Assembly: GCF_035582795.1 (NCBI RefSeq) | Contig: NC_134372.1 | Coordinates: 39,036,316-39,100,315, forward strand | Direction: 5' to 3' | Length of the DNA stretch: 64,000 bases | Source: Mycteria americana | Taxonomy: Eukaryota > Chordata > Aves > Ciconiiformes > Ciconiidae | In this document: one piece after another, positions 44,501 to 58,300 of the stretch | Position numbering within the stretch: position 1 is the stretch's first letter | Layout of the letters: every line of letters begins with the position of its first letter | The notes under the pieces: generated by a model | Database searches by the model: none | What the model saw: the letters and a program-made list of their open reading frames with translations, nothing else | What the model was told of the DNA's origin: nothing | Made by a program: the position numbers and the translations under genes

Positions 44501-47500
44501 AAAAAAAACCAAAACAAAACAAAAAAAAAATAGGCAAGCCAACCCTTGGTGAACCCATGAAGTGCCTGTTGGAAACATCCTCCTTCCAGTGTCTCCCCCT
44601 CCTAATACCTGACACCGTGGCCCGCTCTCCAGGGTTGGATTGGTGTCAATAGGCAGTGTTAAAACTGATTCAGTGTCTTCCCTCCCACCGGTTGGGGACC
44701 ACAGCTCACAGGACATACTCCACAGGGACTATGTAGTTAGCGTAGTTTCACTAGAATCATTAGCTTGAGCATCCTGTTTAAGTGTATACAAATCTAAACA
44801 TACCAACTTATTAATACAGAAACTGATCTCATTTACCAGTGAAGCAATTACAAACAGAAGCATGGAGATTTGTTAAACCTAAGTGGAAGGCTCCAGCAAC
44901 TTGGTTTTATTAACTCAAAGACCCATTTAACTGATGAAATATTTACCTAATATTTATAGACAGTCTCTGAACTAATTTATTATGTCTTTGTCTAGAGCTT
45001 TTTTCCCTTCAAAATTACTCTCCTGAAAAGAAAGCTACTAACTTATTTGTGCCACTTTGTGTCTTTTGCACTTATAATGAAAAATCCTCTAGAGGCACAT
45101 CTATGCTGGATGCCCTAAATGACAAGCAAATACAAAAATACCCCCATCCCCTGCCCCAAAAAAACAAATCAACAAAGACTGTCATGAAAACCACTCAGAA
45201 ATAGAGAGAACTGGCTGAAGAACGTCAGCTTTCTGGAGCTAGGTAAGGACTGAGGGTCTTGGCTGCTCAGCACTACATCACCTCACTTCCAACCCTTAAC
45301 CCTCCAGGAAGGAATCCATAGCCCTGAACTGTATAACTACACTCCCTTTAAAATACACATGGAAGGTAGGTGTATCTGAATCAGATTCCGAGTTGTCAGT
45401 CTACCGAGCTGGACTGTTCCAGGGCAGAGCCTACAGTGTGTCAGGAGGCTTCTTACATGTTGTTTGAAGTAAAACATTTAACACACCAAATAGCACTAAC
45501 TCAAGTCTCAGCAATAAGATATGACAGCAAAAGGAAAAGCTGGTGAAAGGAATGTGTTAAACCAGACCTTCTTTCAGACTTGGGTGCCTCCCTGAATGTC
45601 AAAAATAGATGCCTGTGTCAGATCAGGATCACCGTTTCAATCCTCCCTTGGCAATAGGTACTTACGCTATCTATTTTGAAAGCGGGACCAGTTCCCTTTT
45701 GAAAGAGAACTGTGGGTATAGACGAGAAGAAAAAGAAAATAATGTCCATTCTTTTGATACAGTAGCCTAACAAAGCATCTGCACACAGCATGAGACATTC
45801 CCATGCAATGTGACTGCCAGCCAGAGGAGACTCAAGGCTCCATCTCTCATCTCCCAAAAGGGTGCACTTAACATCAGCCACAAGCACACTCACTCTTGCT
45901 CTCTCAGAGCTGTATAACGTGCTAAGATGAAGAAAAGGCTCATGGGACCACAGCAAGAGCGAGCATGAACAGCACAAGCTTTCTGTAGAAGAGGCACAGC
46001 TCTGCCTCCCAGAATAGATCACCTACAGAATTCTTTGATTCTGGCCACTACCTGCAGGACTGCTTGGGAAGAGACTCCTGCTCACACAAAGCCAGCCATC
46101 AGAAAAAATACTTTTCTTCAAAACCGAGTGAAGAACTGAAGGCCATGGTTTCAAGGAAGGGATGGAGAGCTGACAGTTTCTAGAAAAGTCTTGAGAATAA
46201 GTTAACATCTATTCCTATAAATGGCCTTTTTCAGCCACAGATTTCACTTTGTGCTGAAGGGAAGGCAGGAAGAAAAGGCTGAACCAGAGAAATATTCAAT
46301 TAAAGCATGTGGAACAGGAATATTACTTCATTAGGCTTATGCATCATGGTCCAGTTAAGGCCACTTGAGATAATTCCCCACCACCACCACCCTCCCCTCC
46401 CAAGTCTCCTTGCAAACTCACCCAGCACATCATATATGTACTTAAAGTCTTCCTAAGCTACAGCAGAAGCCACCTATGTTAGACTATTCCTCTTCACCCT
46501 GTCACTCCTGATTACAGTTTCACTTCTAAATACAGTAAGCACAAAGAGTCTAGGATGGTATTTCCTTGTTAAAACTTAACAGAGAAAACAAAATATAATT
46601 GTTTCTCAGTTCTGTAATGATATCTACAAAAATCATGATTTCCCATGTTTCTGCAGAAGACCAGCTTTCACATGGGGAGGGAACACGGTATGACAACGAA
46701 CAAAAAAACATACCACACCAAAAAACCCCTACAATCCTATAATCTCATAGTAGACATCTTAAACCTGGAAGCACTTTAATCTTTGGGCTCACTTCAGCAA
46801 TGGACTTAAGCATATGATTAGTTCCAGTAAAGTTAGTGGTATCTCTCACATACTCAAGTACCTTGTTAAATCATGAGTTGCAGCTTTCCAACATAAGCAA
46901 ATGCCATATGTATTTTTCAGTATCATTCACTGTGAAGAGAGGTTTTTAATACACATTGTAAAATGCGTGCTAAAAGTTTCTACTAACATTTGTTAAAGAG
47001 GTTTAGGAAATCGCCTTGAAGAGCTTAGTTACTGCTGAGTCAGTGTAGATCAAGAAATCAAGCAGAGGGCTCTACGTAAAGCTTTATTCCTACTGGCTTA
47101 AAATGATTTGTCCATAGACCCAAATACCACACAAAAAGCTCCTGCATATAGAAAAATGGAAATAATTCCCACCCTTTGGCAAAGTACTTACAGAAATAAT
47201 TGAAGGGCATTCTATAAATGCTACCTTCAATCTTCTTTCAGAACTCAGGTTCTTCTGAGGAAGTTTTTATTGCTCCAAACAAATCATACCTTAAACAAGA
47301 CTTGCAAAGACAAGTGGGAGTAAGAGCCCAAGTCACATACTACAGCGTTTAAGCATGACATACTACATGCACTACTATATATATAGATGCATATACACAT
47401 GCACACACACAAAGAATGGCATAACTTTACCGGACTGAGGGACTAAAATAAGATACTAGATTCATTATGGATAAATTTATCAGCTCATACAGGTGAAAAC

Positions 47501-47679
47501 CAATCCTAGTCTCACATACAAAATTATGGGCTCTGGTCTGATCATTACCATTTAGGAAGATGGTGTTACAACTGGCTGTTTTCGCTAAAATGTCACCCCA
47601 ATGCTGAATGGTAGAGTCAGAAGTGTAAATCTTATGTTACAAATTATTTGCAAAGGAATTTGGAAGGAAGCAGCAGCGT

Positions 47680-47830
47680 TGGGAAAGCCAGAAATGTAAT
47701 TATGCCGCTGCATAAATCCATGGTTTACCCACACTTCAAATTTAGCGTGCAGTTCTGGTCTCCTTATCGCTCTTTCTTCCAGAGGGACTCATTTGGCTTA
47801 CTAAATAGACTGACCACAAGCTCAAGAAAT
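47680..47830 (+). mobile_element. LINE (CR1/L2-like) reverse-transcriptase C-terminal remnant
   Basis: The plus-strand frame at 47693-47767 reads NVIMPLHKSMVYPHFKFSV then QFWSPY. This matches the well-known C-terminal segment of CR1/L2-clade reverse transcriptases, of the form 'LYKALVRPHLEYCVQFWSP'. Downstream, the expected continuation is lost. The copy is short and has diverged at several family-conserved positions (Arg to Tyr, Leu-Glu-Tyr-Cys to Phe-Lys-Phe-Ser). It is a dead fragment. Confidence 0.7.
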
Positions 47831-50800
47831 CCTATATGCAGCAAATAGTTGAAGACAGTTTTAAATTAATATAGCTCACAAATTCACCCCGTTCTTGCCT
47901 TTCCCTAGGTATCCATTTATAACCTCCATGGGATAAAGAAGGCTGAGTTGGATCAATTTTGAAGTCTGAATCAGCGTGGCCACTTTTATCTTCTTATTCA
48001 CCCCAACTTAGCGAACATCGAAAGCCGTATATCACAGTGACGTACTGTTTACAACTGGTCTGGAAACAGAAGTATTTCCTCATCGATAAATCAGCTTTTA
48101 ACTTTCAGACAAGGCTTCCAGTCATTTTGCTGCTCTTGCAAACAGATACTACATTTCGTAAATGCCACAGTACTCACACTTATTAGCATATACACATTTT
48201 AATTTTTCGACTGAAATAAATATCCCTAAACCAAATTTCTAGACTGTTTTAACTGAGTTTGTGATGCTATGCAACTTTAAAAAGAAAACCCAAACTCAGA
48301 GTAGCTTCAGTACATGTTTTAATTATTTTAGTAGTGTTAGACAAAAGTCATCTTTCAAGGCAGTGAAAAATCACAGATCCTCTACACATTTAAAGCTCTT
48401 CTATGAAGAAGGAAGTTTTGAGTACTAGAAACATAAGACAGATTATGTACAGAAAATCCTGTAAAGCCTTTATGAGGTTTTTTTTTTTGCCTGTTTGCAG
48501 CAAGAATGATGAAAGCTTTCAAAACATTTGGAGTAACTCAACACCAACAATCTTTCCTTTCCCAAATTACTATGCTTCTTCTGAATTCTCAACACTTGCC
48601 ACAGAATACGTCTACATTCTTTTGATACTAGACTACATCAAAAAAAGAGAAAGAAAAAGCCCTGCAAATGTGTTTTCTTAGTTGCATTAAATATACTAAT
48701 CCTAACCTACTCATATAAGTTAAGTGGCTACTATTAGCATGTTATTTCCACATGTAAACTAGTCACTTTTTCATATTTAATAAGTATATTACCATACTAT
48801 TTCTTTGTGACCAAAATTAAAACCTATTCCAATATTTACTAATATTTATTCTCTTCAGTACATGGTAGAAGCTTATCTATCTTAATGTTGGCCTTCTCCC
48901 CCAACTCATTCACTGAAAGTCTCCTACTTGAGAAGTATTAAGTATTCTGAAATGATATGAATTTCACTTCCAAAAATAGGAAACAGGAGTACATATCAGA
49001 AAAACTGACATCAGCACACACACTTACTGTCTCATGACAGTTGCAGCCACGAGCTTTTTTGTCATCTAGCTAATACAGATTCATGTCTCTGTACCACAAC
49101 TCCTGCATTCTGAGAACAGACTTTCCAAAGGGTTTCTGGGCTTACTGTATTTGAGTAGCAGTAGATTCATCACTGAACAGCTGGAGTCTTGCCCAGGAAA
49201 ACAAACTATATTCTATACTGAAGAAAGGGACATGATGATTAGGCCTTTCATATCCCTCTCATGTTGAAAATTATGGAATTATCAGAAAACTGTAATCATG
49301 AAAATGTTAAACTAAGGAGAATGTATTTTTATAGCAAATGAACATAATTATGTTTACCATATTTGGGCCCAAAGTTGGCTGGCAATTCAGTCTGTATATA
49401 GACAGCAATATCTGATTCACTGTCACAGGATATGAATAAACCAGAGCAATCCAGTGTGAATAACAGTCTCCCTCCTATAACAAAACCAAACATTAGTGTG
49501 TACATAATACTCCAAAAGCATCATATAATACCACTGTAAATAGCGATTTCATAAACAGTAGTAGTTGAATAGTTTTAACCTTAATTCTAAAAATAATTCT
49601 TGAACTAGATCTTTGTAACAGGAGACTTTTGGAACTGTCAGAATGCTTTATTTCTAACAAATCTATGGTTTTTAATATATTAGATTATGTAGAACTAATT
49701 TCTGTAGCTGATGAAGGAACAGTGGTGACAAGTAATTTGAGATCATAAAGATCAAAAAAGTAGAAATGGTAGCATGCATACTTCATAACCTTTCCTCATT
49801 TTTTCTAATCAAAGAAGCTGCTTGTGTGTCTTTGGCACAGCATTCTCTTCCTCATTAAGACCAGAATTTATAAGTCTTAATTAAATATAGATGAGATTTT
49901 TAAAATAGCACTAACTCATCCTGCATAGTTGGGGTCAAAACATGATTAGTTACAAGATCAAATGTAGCACCCTTCCAGTTTATAGATCTCTAATACAAAT
50001 CAAAAGGGAAGAATATAGCCAAATCTTGCCAACTGTAACCTTTCTCCCTTCAAGAACACCCAAAGCTTAGCGCTTATCTAGTTGCTCTGCCTGCTTTACA
50101 CAGCAGACAACTAAAAAAAAAAAAAAAATCCTTCCCCGAGTTGCTCAACCTTCTGCAAATGCCATTAACAACTGGTTCAAACACAAGGTAAGCACCGGAG
50201 ACAAAAGGATTCTCCTCTTGCCCTTCTTCAGCAAGCCCCTGTGTTCCAGCAAGTATCACCCCACCTTCAACACAATGGCAACAGCTTACATCTTTGAGAC
50301 TCCAGTATCTAGCACCTTCTATTAGCTGCTTCAGTAATCCTGCTTTCTATTTCAGCCCACAGCATAATTTGTTGCCTTTTATCCACACAATGTAAATGCC
50401 AAAATAGGCCATAGGTCAACTTAAAAATCAAAAAGCTGCACGCTGAAGGCTGAGGAATGCTAGAGGAATCTTAGGTCTTCTCTACCCATTCCTTACACTG
50501 ACACAGCTGTAAGAAATTTCTGGGTTTTAAAGCAATTATTTGATTTTTGCATTTTATATGTTCTTCCTAGGAAGACTAGTTTGATTAAAGTTATTTTGCT
50601 TTTATTAAGAAAAGCAAAAAATTTTAATATTTTAACAGACTACTGTTTTCCTGCTTCTTTAAAAACAGAGTTAACACTCTTAATAATGAAGTTTAATGTA
50701 TTTCAATACAAATAAATTTACACGTTTGGAAAATAAATCTCAGGTTTTGTATCTAGTGTAGATGCTACCAAGGAATATAAATAACTTCACACAAGAGCTA

Positions 50801-52795
50801 CTTGCTAACAAATGCATACATGGAATTCTGCTGGCACATCTCAGCAGCCGGCATAGCTTCTCTAGCTTCCGGCTTTAAGCTGCTACATTACGTATACGGC
50901 ATGGAAAGGCATACAACAGTCAAACTGATGCTCAGATAAATACTGATGTGATCTGACTAATGTAATGTGATTTTTCCTTTAAAAAAATGCATTGTTCTTA
51001 TGTTAAAAATTATTCCTCAAAGAACTCCCCAAATATTTCCCAATAAAATTATCAATTGTTAAATAATTAACAATCCTACGTTACAACATATAAAGCACAA
51101 ACCACCTTACCATGTCCTGAAAGTAGAAGTACCAATACTTTTATATAAATAACTAAGCCCTCAATCATGGGCATGATTTGTCACCAGGTTACGTGCCAAA
51201 ATTTCTGCAGTTAGCTGTGCAAGAAATTTTTTGCCCAGCAGAAGATACAATGGGATATTTATGCTGGTATAATACATCTTGAAAGAGAAACATGTTATGT
51301 TTTAATCCATAAAACAAATTAACATGATGTGGTTAATCTATTCAGTAGAAATCAAACATCCATAAGCAAACCTGAAGACTTAAGCTTAAACTTTTATTAT
51401 TTGTTACATCTTTCTGAAAACTCACATGTGTGTTCCCCCCTGAAGCACCTAGTACCAACAGTCCAAGATATCACACACATGCATCAGTGGAAGATCCTAA
51501 CTTCATACCTAATTAAATACATCCAATAGTGTCTCTCAATATTCATTAACAGAGCTGAATTTTGTTCACAAATGAAGACTGGAAAAAAACATTGAAAATT
51601 CTAAGTGATATCTTCTGATGTGTCAATTTTACTTAAAAATTATTATCAACGTGAAAGACTAGACTTACATTAGATGATGTTTAAGTGATTTAAGCCATGC
51701 TGGCACTCCTTCCCAGTAACTAATGTTGACAAAGGGCTTTCTGCTGCAGAAATTGCAACACAGTACAGCTCTGCCAACCGTTAAGACACCGCAAAGATGC
51801 CAAATACATTTAAGCAATGTTTCAATACCAGCTGATGCATCCATTACAGATCTGGCCAGACCCTTTCAAATATATTTCCTAAGTATGAGATTTAGAAAAA
51901 GCGACCTTTTTGCCACCAGGACTGCCTGTGCAGAGGGTGTGCTGACAGCCCAGACCACCCCACTGGTACCAAGCACTGCCCATGACTAATCTGGCACCAG
52001 CATGCGATGGTATGGAGAATGCTATAATACACAACACTAAGCATCAAGGCAATGCCTGGCCATTTCTATTTCATATATTATTACAAACCTCCTCAGGCAC
52101 CATTTTTAGCCACTGTTGGATTTCCTCCCTTCTCCCCATCCCCCAACCAGGCTCCAAACCTTGAAGTAACCTTGTTTTGTTCCCCCCCCAGAGACAGCTC
52201 CATGCCTGAAACATAACCTCTAATCTTATTTTCTATTTCTAGCATACAATTCACGACCCTTATCCCAATTTTTTAAATTAAATATCCCCCATGTTGCAGA
52301 CTCTGCTTCCTATAGTCAGGGTAGTGCACAGAGTACGTCAGAATTTATAACCATACATTTCTTGTTGAGGACAATTTTACATTACTTTTAAGAGCATTAG
52401 AAACATATAGTCTTTACACAATATAGGTTGAAAACCTCTTTTGCAGGGAAGGCTTTTAAATATGACTGTCAGTACTCCACTGCAATGAAACAGCTTTATT
52501 TGTCAGAAGTTTTAGATAAAGACCTTAAAATACAACAGATTTGCAATTCAGGGCAGTTTGCAAAGCAAAGCATTAACTTCCAGCAATTATTGAGACTTGG
52601 AGAGTATCTGTGGACATTAAGTTAAAGTCTTAAATTACAGGGTTTTATTACAAAGGAAGTCTTCTCATCTGACACCATATATTTATGAGAAGGACTTCAC
52701 TTAAACTTGTTTGGTTTTTTGCAACAATGAAATATGTCATCTGTTTGCCATCGATTCTGTAACATTTCTCACACAAAACAAATTAAAATAAAAAT
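47831..52795 (-). other. Upstream intron or flank, second part
   Basis: AT-rich. I see no exon, RNA gene or named repeat. An A16-type run lies near 50113-50128 and a C8 near 52182-52190. The open frames here are short and unconvincing. Confidence 0.5.
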
Positions 52796-52846
52796 GGCCT
52801 ATTGGATCAGATGTCCATCTAGGCCACAATGGCAGTGGTCAAAATT
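52796..52846. mobile_element. Possible ancient amniote interspersed repeat
   Basis: ggcctattggatcagatgtc followed by catctaggccacaatggcag resembles a motif common in reptile and bird genomes, 'cctattgggtcagaccaatggtccatctagccca'. It is probably the 3' part of an old CR1/L3-type element. Only about 50 bases are recognisable. Confidence 0.4.
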
Positions 52847-54189
52847 TATACTTTTAATTAATTAGCACTATCCATAACCCTCTTTTATATTTTTATCAAT
52901 TATACCCAATTTGTGCAGTTGCTAGGGCAAAATGTTCCTCCACGCACAAATTCTCCTACAAAAGCACTTTGATACAGAACAGCTCCCTGAAAAATGAAAA
53001 AATATTTTTCTGTCTCCAAAGTGCTGAAAAACAAGAAGTTTCCAGGATTCGTCCCAAGCCTGGAGGTTGCAGTCTGACACAGCCATGCCCTCTCAGAGCT
53101 GCAGGGAGTTACAAGTACACATCTGCGTTTTCATCAGCCACATGCTAACACTCTTCTGCCTACCCCAAAATAAGCTATTTCAGTCCCAGAAACCACATCC
53201 CCATGGAGCGTGGAAGGAACATCTGTCCCTGTTCAGCTGGCTGGGTGCTCACCCTGCAGAGAGGACCTGATTTGGCCACTGTGCGTTAGTGAATACCTTC
53301 ACTTACACACAGTGAAAGTTAAAAAAAAGTTAATTCCAATGTACCCACATACCAAAATATTCATAATGCTTATACCAAGCTAGTAGCTAGCCTTTCAAAA
53401 CAAGGCTAACTATATCGATATGACTTTCTGTTGATTAATCAGAAAATTAGTCAGCCTAGGATGCTAACAGCAAATAAATTGCCCCTAGTACTTCACAAAA
53501 TCACTTTCCGAGTTGTATTTTAGAAATAATAGTTATAGGACAACTTGACCACATAAGCAAAATAAGGAAAGGAGGAATAATCTTTGAACTAAGACACGAA
53601 GTGTTATAACATGTTTTGTTAAATTTATATATATCTTATCAACATGTTTTACAATAAATACGGTTTGTTTCACATTGGTCTGCACAGGCAGTTCTAGTAA
53701 ATACCGTTAGTTTGTTCTACTTTCTCTCTCCCACTCCTTCAGCTTCCATTCTATTCTCAGCAGGGCATCATTTGAATTTATCAGTAGTTCCACAGAAATT
53801 GAATAGTGCAAGTGGGAGAACAGCCTCTAGCAATTAAGAATAAAAGCAGGTAAGTGAACATAAATCAGAGTAGAGAAAAACGTATGTGAGAACTTTTTAC
53901 GGTAGCAGAGCTGGATTTTGAAGTGGACTGGAAAACAATAAATAAAGAAATTGTGAAGTCAAGAGTCATCTCATCAACATACTTATCAGATCAATTTATA
54001 CTCTGAAGCAAAAGTTAGCACTGTAACAGGAACAGTGCAATCAGAAGTAACCTGACATGAGATTCATTCCTAGGTGACTACTGAGGGAGTGACAATACTT
54101 TCTTTCCCTACTTTAAAAAAAAAAGTTACATTGTCAACATAAATGATAATTGCAAGTCAGGACTGCCTTTCAAAACAAAAATAGATAAC

Positions 54190-54256
54190 AAAAAAAAAGA
54201 TGTTATAATAAAAAAAGATGTTATAAACAAACATCTATAACAAAAAAAATGTTATA
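54190..54256. repeat. Short A-rich tandem and inverted array
   Basis: A run of A's followed by GATGTTATAA occurs at 54199-54208 and 54217-54226, with a shortened ATGTTATAA at 54250. An inverted CATCTATAA lies at 54232-54240. It looks like local slippage duplication. Confidence 0.65.
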
Positions 54257-55315
54257 AAAACTATTTTGAATGGTAACTTCATTGAGTCTTAAGGGTCAAC
54301 GTTTTACGGCTTCTCCACCCCACCCCAAAATGAGGACTAGAAACATCTCAAAAAACCTCACTGAGATTCTCATGTCAATGAATGACAGCCACAAAAATTT
54401 ATCATAGCACTAGGAAAATATTTGCAAGTATGTTTTCAAAAGGATACTGTTATTCAAATGGAAAAAGAGTATTCACACCACCACTGTCCAACAACCCAAC
54501 TATTTCAAAATATTAAATTCATTAAGCATTTTATTACTGTGGTCTCCATAAAATACATAATTAAAGAACTAATATAATATTGCTTGTTGATGTAAATATA
54601 ATCTTAAAAATGTTTTCCTACAGTCTCTGCTTTTAGTATGAAAGTTAGAGAAGCAATTCTGAAGTCCTCACTGAGGATAACATTAGGAAGGTCTTTACTC
54701 TTCAAAACTGTTTCCACTCCCATCTTTCATAAACTTGTGGGAACACAGTATAGGTGGTTTTAGTCATGTAAGAATGTTCTTCATTAGTCATAAAGAATGA
54801 AAACCAAGTATGTTCCAAAGTAAATCCATACTTGACACCATTTTAAAATCCTTACTTCATTGGGAAATGGCTCCTGGAGTACAATCACTGATGCAGGCTG
54901 GAGATACATGATAACTTGTGCCTTAATTTTGGCTAAAGCATGCAATAAATATTCTACCAAGTCAAAACAACCCTTCTAACATACAATAGTTTACATAAAA
55001 CATTCAAATTACTCAGTAAGCATTTGAAAAAACGTTTAAGCTTACTGAAAATGTAGGGTTTTTTTTTAAATTTCTGAAAGGAAATCTGAGAAGGATTTCT
55101 GAAAAATAATGCCTTCCACCTGCAGCCCACCAGCATCATCAGGTGAAGTCATCATAGTGCCAACAGCAATACTGTTACTACTGCTGTCAGTACTGGACCT
55201 TAAAGAAATGAACACTGATCATCATAACGGCTGATTAATTGTTTTGTTTGGTATTTAACAATACAGTTATTTAATTAATTTTTTAAAATAAACAATTCCA
55301 TTTTAAATATTAAGT

Positions 55316-55352
55316 ATATTAACATGATCTACAAGAATATTAACATGATCTA
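55316..55352. repeat. 16-bp direct repeat, 21-base period
   Basis: ATATTAACATGATCTA occurs at 55316-55331 and again at 55337-55352 with 5 bases between. It is a simple local duplication. A footprint of an inserted element is possible but unsupported. Confidence 0.7.
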
Positions 55353-58300
55353 GTAAACATTATATTTAAGATAAAATTAGTGGTGAAAATAGACAACGTG
55401 CCTTCTGACTCTCTGGTACCTGTCACAAACTTCCACAACACAACTGATTCAGCCCACATACAGCTTCCCTGCCAGGGGAGCCTGTAGCCTGCTATGAAAC
55501 CCACCTTCCCGCAAGAAGCAAGACACTGCTGTAATCAACACCTCTCAAGAACCACAGCCAGGGATCTTCTGTTCGAACACAGATCTCATCTAAGACATAC
55601 CCACATATTCACTACTTTCAAGTTCTTCCAACCCCAGCAGAACCATCACACAGTGGCTACGGCTCAGCCAGACTGATTTTGGACAAAACTCAATGCCTAC
55701 TACTACTCCATAATCAGTATTATGGAAACAACTCCTTCCACACATGTCTTGGGAGAAGGTAAGCGAAATTATTACTTAGGCAAAAAGCTCACCTTACATC
55801 TGTTTTAAGATAAACAACACAGTAATAGACCCCCACAGAACAATTAACTGTTTGGAGAGAACCCTGCTGCTAGACCCTAAGATCTAAGGCTCAAACTTCC
55901 ACTATAGTTCTTTACTATGTTCTCCATTTACAGATAATATATCATCTGCCACATTTTTCCCCATTAGGCAAGCTCTGACAAAAAATTCAACTTGTGTGTA
56001 CTCTGCTCCTGAATTACTGGTGGTAGCAGAAAGTGCAAATCGCTACTGCACAATCAAACAAAACAGCTAACACGCTTTTGCAGGAAGGATTTCCTCCATT
56101 CCTGTTCTCCAAAGCATTATATATTAAAAAACCTAGAAAACTGGGTTCCTACTGCTACTAATATTCCTTCCTTCCAAGGCTCTGTAAGGATCTTGCTGTA
56201 TTTCCAGAGTTATTCTGTTAGGCAATTACAACTTCTATATTCTGCATAAGCCTGCAATATACATCTGTAGCAAACTCTCAGGGAACACTGCAATGAATAA
56301 ACACAGGCATGCTACATTTATTTTTTCCATCTTTTTTTCAAAAGAACTATTATAACATCAAGTCTGTAGTTACCTGCAATTTTTGAACACTAAAAATCTA
56401 TCTTACTTTCTTGCTAGCAATTCAACAACATTGGTCCTATTTTCAATTTCTTTTTCCTACTTTCAGATTCACTCCAGCAAGCTTAAAAAACACAGTATTA
56501 GAGATGCATCCTTACTACACACTAAGGTATTTATATATTTGCTTTTAACCACAATACAATACACATATTTCTTGCATACACCTAACAATACCTGTTACGT
56601 GCATATTACATGATGTATGTTCTCCTTTAAGGGATTTGAATTTCAGTGAGTCATTTTCTCAAAATTTCCATAGAAATTTAGAAATAAATAATTACCTTCC
56701 TTCAAAGTGTCCAGTAACACTATGCAGCTGGAACAGACCATACCACTTTCTGCATTTATTATTTTATTACGAACAATGTGTACTACAGTCAGAACTAGGA
56801 CTAACCACAATCAGAGTATTATTTGATACATTAAGGGATTTTAATCCTCAACTACCACTCACGTATTATGGTGCAGCAGGAGAGTTTAAGCAGTGCTTCA
56901 GCTGCACAGACACCAACACTCATACCAAACTGAGTTTAGAACAACAGGAAATCTTTCGCATTTTCAGCACGGCAGATTCCTCTCCCCATCTTTCAGCTAA
57001 CATTCCGATCCTCACTGTGTAATACATACAAGCAGGAGAGTTTTAAATGAGAATTAAAGTGTAAAGCAGGAAAAAAGCAGTAAAAGTAGGAAAAAATTAA
57101 TCATAGGGAGAAAAGAAAAGGAGAGTGACTGGATTCAGCAGCATAAGAAAATTACATGATTGTGGGCTTGGCAATGAAACTGATGGTTTTCTTCACAGTG
57201 TATCAATATGATGATATTCAAAATTGAGATTAAACTATGTTTTAGGGCTCTCAAATGTTATTAGTAAGGCATTCTGCTGCTTTTTGAGTTGCTGTATGCA
57301 TATCAGCAAATAATTTTAAACAGTATAGCCACTTGTAAAATGGAGTCTTATCTCCTCTTACAGCTAACGTATTATTCTCTGTCTGGAATAGAAAATTCTT
57401 CCACGGACTGCTTTTCATATCTTTCAGGTGATTATGCTGGCACTTCTTTGCCCCTGAAGTTGAAACACATAGACTCCATTTATGTAGACGTTTCTTTGTC
57501 CATATTTTGGACAAAGTGGATTTTTATTGGTCAGAAGTGGTAGTTATTCACTACTAATAGAAACAATTTATATGTTACATTAAGCAATCTATACTACTAA
57601 GTTCCTAGAAGATAACTACTCAAGAAAAAACGTCAATGAAAAAATCTTGTGGCATCTAGGTTTTTACCACATGCCAGTGCTATAAAAATCCAAGTATATT
57701 ATCCTCATTTGTGTCAGATTTAAGCTTGTTATTCATAAGTGAATGAACCTCATTGAGTTCATGACTATGAGTAGTTGCTTTGCTATGTTTCTTACCATAG
57801 TCTTCAGTATGAAGGTATTTAACAAGAAACCAAAACCTTTGACCAGAGAAAAGAAAACAAACAAGAAAAGAAAGCAGAAGGAGAGGCATTCCGGTATAAG
57901 TGCAAGTAAGCCACTCGTACCTGCCCTACAACCTACAGCTTACCACCAGTTCAAGCGGACACAATACCTTCCATATGGAAGAACATAAAGAGCAGTTTTA
58001 GAAAAAAATAATTTCACCAAAAACCCCACATCAATGTATTGCACAAGCAACAAACTCTGTGCAGCTGTTTAAGAACAAATTAAACTTAATATATTGTACC
58101 TTTAAAGCCAGAGGAGCTACTCAACTATGAGCTCTGGTATATGTAAACCACAGCAATTCACGCACCCAGTATTCTGTCCAACAACATATCTGACTGAAGC
58201 ATACTCTTCAGAAAAGCATCCAGAATCACAGACACCATGAAAGGTTTTGCAGTAGTACCTCTCTGCCATCTGACCAGCAACAACTTAAACAGTGTTATGA

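Larger units (their letters stand above)
37257..47679 (-). other. GARRE1 5' UTR and upstream intron or flank, first part
   Basis: No coding exon is recognised on either strand. It starts with the 5' UTR of GARRE1 coding exon 1, whose splice acceptor I could not place. It contains G19 at 41063-41081, T17 at 41575-41591, a T/G-rich run at about 44293-44341, AT/CA repeats near 39087-39115 and a weak CR1-like patch at 38860-38910. A modest cluster of CpGs at 44030-44120 is too small to be a promoter island. The open frames at 42243-42820 look like chance. Confidence 0.5.

Noticed and set aside
56636-57022. 128-codon plus-strand frame
   Set aside because: No motif, promoter or splice context. Length is within chance for 64 kb examined in six frames.
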